From Acidobacteriota bacterium (lineage in GTDB: Bacteria; Acidobacteriota; Terriglobia; Acidiferrales; UBA7541), in assembly GCA_013289855.1 (NCBI GenBank), contig JABCZD010000002.1, positions 1 through 64,000 on the forward strand: 64,000 bases of DNA, written 5' to 3'. Shown one piece after another: positions 44,927-52,892 of the stretch. A program made the translations under genes and the position numbers. Each line of letters opens with the position of its first letter. The stretch's first letter is position 1. The notes under the pieces are model-generated. The model was not told the origin of the DNA and ran no database searches. It saw only the letters and a program-made list of their open reading frames with translations.

Positions 44927-45537
44927 TATTTGTGCTGGGTTTCCCAGTCGTACGAGATGTTCGAGTCATTGTAAGCAATCCGGAGCTCGTCCGCTGGATT
45001 GTAATGCCGATCCGTAAAATAAATCAGTTGAATGGGTTCGACGCCGAGCGCTTTGTAGCCGTGGCCGACGCCCGGCGGAATGAGAATTTGCCACGGGCGA
45101 AAGCGGCCGACATAGACAGTATTGATGTTGCCGAAGGTTCTTGAATGACGACGAAGATCGCAAAGGAAAACTTGCGCCATGCCGGAGACAGGGGTCCAAA
45201 GGTCGGTTTGTTCGGAATGATAATGGATGGCCTTTATGACTCCGGGATACGTAAGAGCGAACGAGATTTGGATTTGCCGCGCGCCTTCAGGCGTCATTCT
45301 TGAAGAAAGACCCTTGCCCAAGCGGGCGATTTCCATGAAAAAGCCGCGGTCATCGGGATGGGCCGCCATCGGCTCGATCTGAACGCCATCGATCAAGTCC
45401 CCGGAGTCGGGATCGACGATAATTTTGCCCCGCGTTTTTTCCGTTCGCGCAAGAATGCCCATCTCGATGCCATTTTTCGTACCGAGAGAGACGATTCTGT
45501 CTTCGGTGCGTGGAGTTGCCGACGCTTCAGCCGCCAT
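44926..45537 (-). CDS. dTDP-4-dehydrorhamnose 3,5-epimerase family protein
   Basis: Cupin-fold epimerase of the RfbC family, converting dTDP-4-keto-6-deoxyglucose to the rhamno form in the usual case. HPDDRGFFMEI near the N-terminal domain, IKAIHYHSEQTD around the catalytic His, and ILIPPGVGHGYKALG match the family. The catalytic stretch differs from the standard RGLHYQ form, and about 50 residues precede the domain, so it may act on another keto-sugar. At 203 aa it is a little longer than RfbC. It is coupled to the reductase downstream, which favours the rhamnose role. Confidence 0.82.
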   Translation of the reverse strand: MAAEASATPRTEDRIVSLGTKNGIEMGILARTEKTRGKIIVDPDSGDLIDGVQIEPMAAHPDDRGFFMEIARLGKGLSSRMTPEGARQIQISFALTYPGVIKAIHYHSEQTDLWTPVSGMAQVFLCDLRRHSRTFGNINTVYVGRFRPWQILIPPGVGHGYKALGVEPIQLIYFTDRHYNPADELRIAYNDSNISYDWETQHK

Positions 45538-45587
45538 TATTCTTCACGCTTCCCCTGATCGTATCTTCGCCCGCTGTGCCCGGCTTG

Positions 45588-47882
45588 CTAGGTACTTCCT
45601 GCGGACTGACCCAACGCCTGACGAGCTTGTTCGGCGACTGGCGATTTAGGGTCCAGACTGATCACTTTTTCGAGTTCCACGCGGGCCCGGCGATTGTCGT
45701 TCAGTTTTTGATACGCAAGTCCCAGATGGTAGTGATAATTCGCGCTCCCCGGAGCTTTCTTGGTGGCGTCCTCGAACAGTGGGGCGGCCACTGAGAATGC
45801 ACCATTGTGATAATACGCCCAGCCCAGCGTATCGGAGGTGCTGGGCAGATTGGGCAGGCCTTTGTGCGCATTTTGCGCCAGCGTCAACGCCACGTTTACG
45901 CTTCCGCCATGCTCCAAGAGCAGGTAGGCAAGATTGTTGGAGGCCAAAGGTTCATCGGGCTGCAGCGCGAGAACCTTCTGGTTAAAGGTTTCGGCTTGCT
46001 GCCAGTCGCCTTTCGCGTCGTAGGCGCTTGCCATAGCGAGATATAGACGGGGATCATTCGGTAGCAGTTGCAGAGCGCGCTGGTAGTTGGCGATCGCCGC
46101 GTCAGTTTCTTTTTTCGCGATTTGCACTTGGGCCAGCAGAATCAGCGCGTCAGCGTTTTGTTTGTCCAGGTCCACCGCGTGTTGCAAGGAACGCTCGCCG
46201 TCGTCTGTTTGGTGATTCTCGAGTTGCGCACGCGCCAGCAAAACATACAGTGGCGCACTATCGGGACTCTTCTGCAATTGATCCTGGATGATTTTGAGCG
46301 CCTCGGCTGGTTTCTTTTGCGCGAAGGCGATGGTCGCGAGGCCACGCGTCGCCTCTAGCGAACGCGGATCGCGCGTGAGCGCCTGTCGATAAAACGTCTC
46401 CGCATCATTGAAGCGCTTTTGCGCCATCCGTAATTCCGCAAGTTTTACGTAACCCATCGGGTTATCCGGAGCCAGTTGAACCAGGTGCTGCAGATCGGAC
46501 TCCGCCGTAGCAGCATCTCCTTGATTTAAGCGCGCTGTGGCATGGAACAAATATCCTTCTGCGCCTCGCGGGACAATGGCTTCGAGTTTGGTCGCAATCA
46601 CTTCAAGGGCTTTCCAGTCCCGGTGCTGTGTGGCGCTGGCGCCGAGTGCACGCCAAGCCTCCACGTAGCCGGGGCGCAGGCGCGAAGCTTCGTTCCATTC
46701 GTGTTCTGCCTGTTGCGGATCGCCCTTCTGCGCCAGGGCGACGCCGAGTTGGTAGTGCGCCACGGCATTATCTGGTTCGTCCTTTAGCGCCTGGCGCAGG
46801 ACCTGGGCACTATCGTCCCAATTTTTCTGCTGATTCAGGATTTGCCCCTTCGTTACCAGCGCCTCGGTATCCTGCGGGGCTTTTTTGAGGATCTCGTCGT
46901 TCAAGCGCGTAGCGTCTGCGATTTTCTGATTTAGGATCAATAGCTGGATATAGGCTTTGCGGGTCTGCAAGTCGTTTGGATGCTGCGTGGACAGCGATTC
47001 GAACTCCGCGAGCGCCTTCGCCGATTGGCCACGCGAAAGATAGTAGTCGCCCAGCATGCGATAGGCGCGAGGATCTTCGCTCAATTGCTGCTTCGCGTCT
47101 GTAAGGACGGTAATGGCCTGCGCCTCCTGGCCCTGAGCGAGATACAGGAGCGCCAAATCGCTTCGCGGCGCAGGATTCTTAGGATCCTGGCGGATGGCAG
47201 CTTGAAACTGTTGCTCGGCTTCGGCCCAGCGGTGCTGTCTTTCATAGAGATGGCCCAACAAGGTTATGGGACTGATCGTCGCTGAATCGAGCGATTTGGC
47301 TTTTTGTAGACTGGCTTCCGCCTCGGCCAGCGCACCATTCTTTTCCTGAATCAACGCTAGGTTGATGTACACGTTGGGCTTGTCGGGTTGCGCGGTGACA
47401 GCGTCTTTGGCTTGCTGCAGTGCATCTGTCGGGTTGCCGAGTTGGCTGCTCGCTTGAGATAAAACAATCTGAGCTTCGGCGTTGTTCGGTGAGTTCTTGA
47501 GAATCAGCAGGGCGCGATCTTTCGCGTCCTGAAACTTACCTCCGGCTAGAAATAACTTAGCAATATCCAATTGAGCGGCCCAATTATCCGGTTGCAGCGC
47601 TACGGTGCGCGCGAGTTCTTGGAAAGCGCTAGCCCAGCTCCCTTGCTTGGCATAACTTTGCGCCAACTTATAGTGGGCCTCGGCAAACTTCGGATCGATT
47701 TGTAACGCGCGGCCGTAGGAGATCACGGCTTCGGCGTACTTGCCTTTGTCAAAATCCTGGTTTCCCTGTGCTAAGAATTTTTGTTTACGGACGTTGGGAT
47801 CGCGCGAACAGCCACCTAATACCACGAGGGCAACGATCGAGAGAGCGAGCAATAGAGCGAAAGGACGGTTACGCAGCTTCAT
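45588..47882 (-). CDS. PrsT-like TPR-repeat lipoprotein
   Basis: 764-aa lipoprotein made almost wholly of tetratricopeptide repeats (about 18 by eye, for example GKYAEAVISYGRALQIDP). The signal peptide ends with lipobox VLGGC (Cys at residue 25). Large TPR lipoproteins of this kind accompany exosortase/PEP-CTERM EPS loci, where they are thought to act as periplasmic scaffolds for polymer export. It lies immediately upstream of the rhamnose pair on the same strand and divergent from the Wzz gene across a 515-bp gap that may hold promoters for both. Confidence 0.88.
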   Translation of the reverse strand: MKLRNRPFALLLALSIVALVVLGGCSRDPNVRKQKFLAQGNQDFDKGKYAEAVISYGRALQIDPKFAEAHYKLAQSYAKQGSWASAFQELARTVALQPDNWAAQLDIAKLFLAGGKFQDAKDRALLILKNSPNNAEAQIVLSQASSQLGNPTDALQQAKDAVTAQPDKPNVYINLALIQEKNGALAEAEASLQKAKSLDSATISPITLLGHLYERQHRWAEAEQQFQAAIRQDPKNPAPRSDLALLYLAQGQEAQAITVLTDAKQQLSEDPRAYRMLGDYYLSRGQSAKALAEFESLSTQHPNDLQTRKAYIQLLILNQKIADATRLNDEILKKAPQDTEALVTKGQILNQQKNWDDSAQVLRQALKDEPDNAVAHYQLGVALAQKGDPQQAEHEWNEASRLRPGYVEAWRALGASATQHRDWKALEVIATKLEAIVPRGAEGYLFHATARLNQGDAATAESDLQHLVQLAPDNPMGYVKLAELRMAQKRFNDAETFYRQALTRDPRSLEATRGLATIAFAQKKPAEALKIIQDQLQKSPDSAPLYVLLARAQLENHQTDDGERSLQHAVDLDKQNADALILLAQVQIAKKETDAAIANYQRALQLLPNDPRLYLAMASAYDAKGDWQQAETFNQKVLALQPDEPLASNNLAYLLLEHGGSVNVALTLAQNAHKGLPNLPSTSDTLGWAYYHNGAFSVAAPLFEDATKKAPGSANYHYHLGLAYQKLNDNRRARVELEKVISLDPKSPVAEQARQALGQSAGST

Positions 47883-48397
47883 AGAGTTAAGGATATCGAT
47901 TCTCGAACGGAAAATCCCAAGACAAGCGACGAGTGCTTCGTCTTGCGATGCTGCAATTTTGCGCCCTGCAAAGAAAGAAGGAAAGCTGAATTCAACGCTT
48001 TATGAAAACTGTTGCAAATAGTATACTTAAGAGGTAATCAGGTGAAGGTCCGTTCCCGGCTGTCGAGCATCGAAGCAATAAGGGAAGACGTGGGTAGAGG
48101 AAAATTTTGGGGATATTGTGGGTATAACAATTCCACTTCTTCTTCATGGACGTGGTTCTTGCTGCGGCAAGACCTGAAATTGGGCGGTGCGACTTCTATT
48201 TAAGTGGTTGTTTTTGTTGATCTTAAAGGCCTCGACGGCCAGGGCTGACTTCTTGGCGGCGGTTGGCAGAGGCCGTGCATTCAATACCGCGAGTGCGTGT
48301 GTATTTCTCGTGATTCGGTGCGTTCGTTCCTTGAATGGATGTCCCGCAGTTTTGCTCACAGCATTCGATTGCGTTTGACAGCAGCCGAGCAGGATTT
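47883..48397. other. Intergenic divergent promoter region of EPS genes
   Basis: 515 bp between the TPR lipoprotein and wzz. It holds a sigma-54-like site at 48264-48279 and a small hairpin CTTGC-TGCG-GCAAG near 48160-48175. No extra gene recognised. Confidence 0.5.
48264..48279 (+). promoter_or_regulatory. Candidate sigma-54 promoter before wzz
   Basis: TGGCAG-N5-GTGCA with GG and GC twelve bases apart, the spacing needed for -24/-12 recognition. One base differs from the consensus in each half. The predicted transcription start is near 48290. It matches the site at 52207 in the unusual GTGCA element. Confidence 0.55.
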
Positions 48398-49915
48398 ATG
48401 GTTCGCGATAGCCAAATGACGTTTGCCGATATGAAGCGCATTCTCAAGCGCTGGTGGTGGATATTGCCGATCACCACGGTCTTTTTCGGCGCCACTGGAA
48501 TCCTAGCGGCAATGGTGTTGCCGAAGAGATATATGTCCCAGACGATGGTACTGGTCGAGTCTCCCACTGTTTCTTCAAAGCTTGTCGAACCGGTAATTAC
48601 CGAGGATTTGAGCCGTCGGCTCTCGTCTATGCAAGAGGAGATTCTCAGTAACAGCCGCCTGCAGCCCATCATCGAAAAGTTTGGCCTATACCCGAATCTC
48701 CGTGGCAGAGCGCACATGGAAGATTTGGTGGACCGCTTGCGCTCCTCGGTGAAGGTCACTCCGCTGGAACCAATGGCCGGGACGCAAAACCGGCAGATTC
48801 CGGGCTTCTACATAAACGTTACCTTCAACAACGGCCAGTTGGCGCAGCAAATCTGCACAGAAATCACGTCGATGTTTCTGGAACAGAATGCCCACGATCG
48901 GCAGATGCAAACCAAGGACACCACTGATTTTATCCAGCAGTCCCTCGACGATGCCAAAAAGAAGCTCGACGATGAGGACGCCAAGCTCGCGCAATTCAAG
49001 CGCAATCACCCGGGCACTCTGCCTGACCAAGAGCAGACCAACCTGACTCTTCTTACGAACTTAAATTCACAACTTGACGCTAGCACTCAGGCGCTCAGCC
49101 GCGCGCAGCAAGACAAGACCTTTAACCAGTCGCTGCTGGCCTCCCAGGAATCAGCTCAGAAGCAAAAAACCGAAGGCGTCAGTCCGGAGACAACCGACCA
49201 GCAACTTAGCGCCTTACAGGATCAGCTCCTGGGCCTGCAAGCAAAATACACGCCGGAACATCCGGACGTGGTTCGAACTGAGCACGCCATCGAAGAACTA
49301 AAGAAGCGTATGGACGCTCAGCAAAAGGCCGCCACGCCGACGACTAATGCCGTCAAAACGGCCGCTCCGGAACCTCCGCAATTACAACAGCTTCGTGCCA
49401 AGCTGCGGCAGGACGATCAAAGTATTGCGGACTTATCTAAAGCCCAGGCCAAAATTCAGAACGATATTCGGGTGTTGCAAGGCCGTCTGCAGGAGAGTCC
49501 GATCGTCGAGGAAGAATACAAGGATATAACGCGCGGCTATCAGACCGCCTCGGATAACTACAACGATCTCTTAAAGAAGCACAACACTTCGGAACTGGCG
49601 AATCATCTCGAAAATCAGCAGGAAAGCGAACAATTCAAGATTTTTGATCCTCCGAGTCTTCCGAGTCAGCCTTCGTTTCCGAATAAGTTGCTTTTTGCCG
49701 GTGGCGGACTCGGCGGTGGACTTGCGCTCGGACTTGGCATTCTTTACCTGATCGCCGCGCTGGACAAATCTTTGCACAGCGAACGCGATGTTGAGTTGGG
49801 ACTGAAGCTTCCCTTGCTGGTCTCCATTCCAGCATTGGATGTTGTTGCGGGACAAGCCAAGCGGGCTTCCAGTCTGCTAGGCAAGGGATTGAATCAACAG
49901 CCGGACGTCCATTAG
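48398..49915 (+). CDS. Wzz-type chain-length determinant (EPS copolymerase)
   Basis: Inner-membrane polysaccharide copolymerase. A first transmembrane segment lies near residues 17-38 (WWWILPITTVFFGATGILAA) with the KRYMSQTMVLVES periplasmic start, a long coiled-coil region (about 150-400) includes DDAKKKLDDEDAKL, and a second transmembrane segment is near 440-465 (GGGLGGGLALGLGILYL). It lacks its own kinase domain, which is supplied by the next gene. I start it at ATG 48398, with AGGA just upstream; an in-frame ATG 21 codons upstream is less likely because the hydrophobic segment would then lie deeper. Controls chain length with the BY-kinase. Confidence 0.9.
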   Translation: MVRDSQMTFADMKRILKRWWWILPITTVFFGATGILAAMVLPKRYMSQTMVLVESPTVSSKLVEPVITEDLSRRLSSMQEEILSNSRLQPIIEKFGLYPNLRGRAHMEDLVDRLRSSVKVTPLEPMAGTQNRQIPGFYINVTFNNGQLAQQICTEITSMFLEQNAHDRQMQTKDTTDFIQQSLDDAKKKLDDEDAKLAQFKRNHPGTLPDQEQTNLTLLTNLNSQLDASTQALSRAQQDKTFNQSLLASQESAQKQKTEGVSPETTDQQLSALQDQLLGLQAKYTPEHPDVVRTEHAIEELKKRMDAQQKAATPTTNAVKTAAPEPPQLQQLRAKLRQDDQSIADLSKAQAKIQNDIRVLQGRLQESPIVEEEYKDITRGYQTASDNYNDLLKKHNTSELANHLENQQESEQFKIFDPPSLPSQPSFPNKLLFAGGGLGGGLALGLGILYLIAALDKSLHSERDVELGLKLPLLVSIPALDVVAGQAKRASSLLGKGLNQQPDVH

Positions 49916-49951
49916 CAGGCACGCATAAGCGCCGGGGCGCTTGAGGACACG

Positions 49952-50866
49952 ATGAGTCGGATTCACGAAGCGTTGAAAAAGGCAGCGGAAGAGCGGTCAT
50001 CGAAACTGGCGGCTGGCTCTGCGACAGATCTAGTGGATGTAGCCACTGATTTCGGCCGCGCCCCGCTCGTTGAACCGGCGCACGTTGCACCTGTTCGTCA
50101 GGACTTTCGCTCCAACGCAAATCCTTCGCAGTTTGGATTCGAGGAGTTAGTCAAAAAATGCCTGCACCTGAAATGGCATCCAGATCCACGCACCAGTGTG
50201 TTTCACGGTGCCGACAGCAAAAAGGTTGGCGCCGAGCGTTTCCGCACTCTGCGTTCCCGCCTTTATCAAATCGCCACCGCGCAACAGCTTAAGAAGGTGC
50301 TGGTGACCAGCAGCATTCCCGCCGAGGGCAAAACGTTTGTGGCGGCGAATTTGGCGAACTCTATTGTGCGGCAAAATGATCGCAGCGTGCTCTTGATCGA
50401 CGGGGATCTTCGTGCGTCGCGGCTCCACCAAGCTCTGGGCGCGCCTTCCACTCCCGGACTGACGGATTATTTGCGTGGCGACGCGGATGAATTTGCCGTG
50501 ATCCAGAAAGGCTCGGAAGGCAATTTATTTTTTATCCCTGGCGGTAGCCCGGTTTCCAATCCCAGCGAACTTCTGCTCGGCGAGCGAATGAAACGCCTTC
50601 TCGAACGAGTCACACCGCTATTCGACTGGATCATCCTGGACTCCCCGCCGGCGTTGCCTGTGCATGACGCGAGCATACTTGCCGACCTTTGTGACGGTGT
50701 TCTGTTTGTGGTGCGTGCGGGACAAACCGACTACGAAATGGCCGAGAAGGCGTCATCCGAGTTCCGCGATAAGAATCTGCTAGGGGTGGTGTTAAATTGC
50801 GTGGAAAAGGGCGATTCCTACGGCTCTTATTACTACGGCTATCCAGCGACAGAAAAACAATCATAA
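49952..50866 (+). CDS. BY-kinase (XrtA-associated tyrosine autokinase)
   Basis: Bacterial tyrosine kinase of the CpsD/CapB type that couples chain-length control to polymer export. MSRIHEALKKAAEERSSK at the start matches exosortase-locus kinases. Walker A SIPAEGKT is near 121-128, Walker A' VLLIDGDLR near 148-156, and Walker B IILDSPPALPVHDASIL follows. The autophosphorylated tail is a Tyr-rich cluster (GDSYGSYYYGYP) near the C-terminus. It lies 36 bp after wzz and probably phosphorylates itself in complex with it. Normal 304-aa length. Confidence 0.93.
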   Translation: MSRIHEALKKAAEERSSKLAAGSATDLVDVATDFGRAPLVEPAHVAPVRQDFRSNANPSQFGFEELVKKCLHLKWHPDPRTSVFHGADSKKVGAERFRTLRSRLYQIATAQQLKKVLVTSSIPAEGKTFVAANLANSIVRQNDRSVLLIDGDLRASRLHQALGAPSTPGLTDYLRGDADEFAVIQKGSEGNLFFIPGGSPVSNPSELLLGERMKRLLERVTPLFDWIILDSPPALPVHDASILADLCDGVLFVVRAGQTDYEMAEKASSEFRDKNLLGVVLNCVEKGDSYGSYYYGYPATEKQS

Positions 50867-50906
50867 AAAAATGCGAAAACTGCGTTTGGCGCTACGCAAG
50901 CCTCGA

Positions 50907-51800
50907 CTATATTGTTCCCGCGTCGGCCAGTGTCCCCGACCTCCCCTCGCTCCGCTGAAGCAGCCAGAACACAGGAAACAACAGCACCAGCCCTATCAGA
51001 AAAAATACCACACCACCTTCATGGTGCAGCCGTCCGTATAGAAAGCCAGAGTCCACGTATTGCGCAAGAATCGTAAGCGTGGCGATCCGGATGCCGTTTT
51101 TCACGATCATGAGCACCAGTCCGACTACCACGAAAACCGCCTGTTTCCACGCCGTTCGCAGAAATAGATGGCCGACCAGCAGCGCCAGAATTAGCAGCGC
51201 CAGACTCGACCGGATACCACTGCATTCCTTTGCGACTTCGATGCTGAGGTGTGCCAGGTGGAAAATGAAGCCGTCTCGAAGCGCGGGCACCCCGGCCAGA
51301 TCGAAGATCATTTCGGCGATATCGGCGGAGCCTTTTTGCAAATAATAAATCACGTAGTTTAGTAAGAAGTCTGGAAGCGGGACCATCAGCAACAGAAACA
51401 GCAGCGAAAACCTTGCGTTTTTCAAGGCCGATCGGCCGAAGAGCAATGCGAATCCAGCGACCCAGACAAATAACAGCGCCAATATGTACGCGCCAAGTAC
51501 CCCGGATGCAGACCAGACCGTACGAAAGTGCGCCGCCCACAGGCTCGTCCCGATCGATAATACGATTAGGATCGCCGCGGACACATAGTCGTGCGACAGC
51601 TCCGCGAAAATTCCCTTCTGTTCGAAGTACAGCAGCGACGCGCTGATCAGCGGAATGAGCAGAATGTGGGACGCATTGTCATTACCAAGTGAATAGCGAA
51701 TCAATGCCGTGCTTGGTCCCCAAAAGATCACGACGGAAAGTAGCAGCCATAGACCATAGAGGCAGAGACGTTTGAGAGTGATTGGCGCGGCGTCGCCCAA
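50907..51800 (-). CDS. Exosortase
   Basis: Integral membrane cysteine protease/transpeptidase with about eight hydrophobic segments. The catalytic set is present: Cys193 in KECSGIRSS, Arg238 in KNGIRIATL and His259/260 in RLHHEGGVVFF. It lacks the EpsI-type C-terminal extension seen in some XrtA proteins. Exosortases remove PEP-CTERM-like tails from exported proteins. I found no protein with such a tail in this window, so its substrates must lie elsewhere or use another sorting signal. It is divergent from the NusG paralogue gene. Confidence 0.93.
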   Translation of the reverse strand: MGDAAPITLKRLCLYGLWLLLSVVIFWGPSTALIRYSLGNDNASHILLIPLISASLLYFEQKGIFAELSHDYVSAAILIVLSIGTSLWAAHFRTVWSASGVLGAYILALLFVWVAGFALLFGRSALKNARFSLLFLLLMVPLPDFLLNYVIYYLQKGSADIAEMIFDLAGVPALRDGFIFHLAHLSIEVAKECSGIRSSLALLILALLVGHLFLRTAWKQAVFVVVGLVLMIVKNGIRIATLTILAQYVDSGFLYGRLHHEGGVVFFLIGLVLLFPVFWLLQRSEGRSGTLADAGTI

Positions 51801-52206
51801 CTGGGTGGTCTCCGATCAGCTACTGGGACTCTGATCATCCTATAGCATTCTCCGGGCCTTCAGGGCGCCCCGATCAGTGTGGCTCCGCCGGCGTTGTCCA
51901 AAAGCTAGCTGCTCGTTAGTAGGGCATAAACCAGAACAAGGCATCGGTACTGCCTCGAAAGTAAGCCAGAACTCGCATCCGTTCCTACAAGAGCGACGTA
52001 GCCATAACTAGGGGAAAGTATGTACATTCCATGTATGTCTTGTTTTTTCTTTGAGATAGAGCAGGGAAAAGAATTGCAACTCTGGGATAGCAATGTTCAC
52101 CTATCGAGGGAATTCCCGAGGTCGGGGTCCATCGCATTACCCACTCTTCGATTCGCAAGCCATTGATTTAGTTCATGTTACGGAAGCTCAGCAACGCTTT
52201 GGCAGG

Positions 52207-52222
52207 TGGCACCCGTCGTGCA
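52207..52222 (+). promoter_or_regulatory. Candidate sigma-54 promoter before the NusG paralogue
   Basis: TGGCAC-CCGTC-GTGCA: a perfect -24 half and a -12 half differing in one base from TTGCA. GG and GC are exactly twelve bases apart. Predicted start near 52233, leaving a leader of about 60 nt. Confidence 0.6.
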
Positions 52223-52264
52223 CTTCACCCCCGCAGAGATGACCTACCGTTTAGGGACTCTTAC

Positions 52265-52276
52265 TGCGGTAGCTTG
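52265..52276 (+). promoter_or_regulatory. Possible ops-like antitermination element
   Basis: TGCGGTAGCTTG matches the E. coli ops element (GGCGGTAGCGTG), used to recruit the NusG paralogue RfaH, at 10 of 12 positions. It sits in the predicted leader of a gene for a NusG paralogue. Chance match is possible, so this is tentative. Confidence 0.3.
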
Positions 52277-52293
52277 CTTCTAGTGCAAAATAT

Positions 52294-52887
52294 ATGGCTC
52301 TGAATCGCATCATCTTCGGGTTAGCAGCGGTCGATTTAGCGTCCGCACCGTTGCCTTGGTATGCGCTCCAGGTTCGCACCCGCTACGAGAGAGCCGTCGC
52401 CGGGTATCTCACCGGACTTGATTACGAATGGTTTCTTCCCGTCTGCAAAGATCGCAAACTCTGGTCGGACCGCATTAAACAAATCGAGATTCCGCTGTTT
52501 CCCGGGTATCTGTTCTGCCGCTTTGATGTCCAGAAGCGCCTCCCGATTCTCAAGGTTCCTGGGGTGGTGCAAATCGTAGGCTATAACCGCCAACCGATCT
52601 CCGTGGATGAGTCAGAGATCGCCGCCATTCAGACGCTGGTCGCTTCCGGCGTGCCTAATCAGCCCTGCTCGTTTGTCGAGATTGGCGATCATGTACAGAT
52701 CGAGTCTGGTCCGTTGCGCGGATTGCAAGGGATTCTCGTCGAGTCCAGAGGGCGCCACAAGTTCGTGCTTTCCGTAAGCCTCCTGCAGCGCTCCGTGGCT
52801 GTGGAAATCGATTCCATGTCGGTCACGCCGGTACGTTCGAATGCGGACTGCGCCCTGCGAGAGCTTTCGGACGCAGTGGCGGTCTGA
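52294..52887 (+). CDS. Specialised NusG paralogue (antiterminator)
   Basis: 197-aa member of the NusG/RfaH/UpxY/LoaP type. The NGN domain starts PLPWYALQVRTRYERAV, with LFPGYLFCRF as the family signature near residue 70. A KOW domain follows (GDHVQIESGPLRGLQGIL), then a C-terminal beta-strand region. A 15-20 residue N-terminal extension precedes the NGN domain. Such paralogues lengthen transcription of long surface-polysaccharide operons. It is the first gene of the plus-strand run that continues with the sugar transferase (5-bp gap), so it likely keeps polymerase going through the EPS genes. Confidence 0.9.
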   Translation: MALNRIIFGLAAVDLASAPLPWYALQVRTRYERAVAGYLTGLDYEWFLPVCKDRKLWSDRIKQIEIPLFPGYLFCRFDVQKRLPILKVPGVVQIVGYNRQPISVDESEIAAIQTLVASGVPNQPCSFVEIGDHVQIESGPLRGLQGILVESRGRHKFVLSVSLLQRSVAVEIDSMSVTPVRSNADCALRELSDAVAV

Positions 52888-52892
52888 CGAAT

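Larger units (their letters stand above)
51801..52293. other. Intergenic divergent promoter region of the NusG/EPS operon
   Basis: 493 bp between the exosortase gene and the NusG-like gene. It contains the sigma-54-like site at 52207 and an ops-like element at 52265. The NusG-like gene has no clear ribosome-binding site. Nothing else recognised. Confidence 0.5.

Noticed and set aside
16591..52100. Shared TCTGGnATAGCAATGT string in two intergenic regions (near 16590 and 52080)
   Set aside because: A 15 of 16 match between two places is expected many times in 64 kb, and there is no other shared context.
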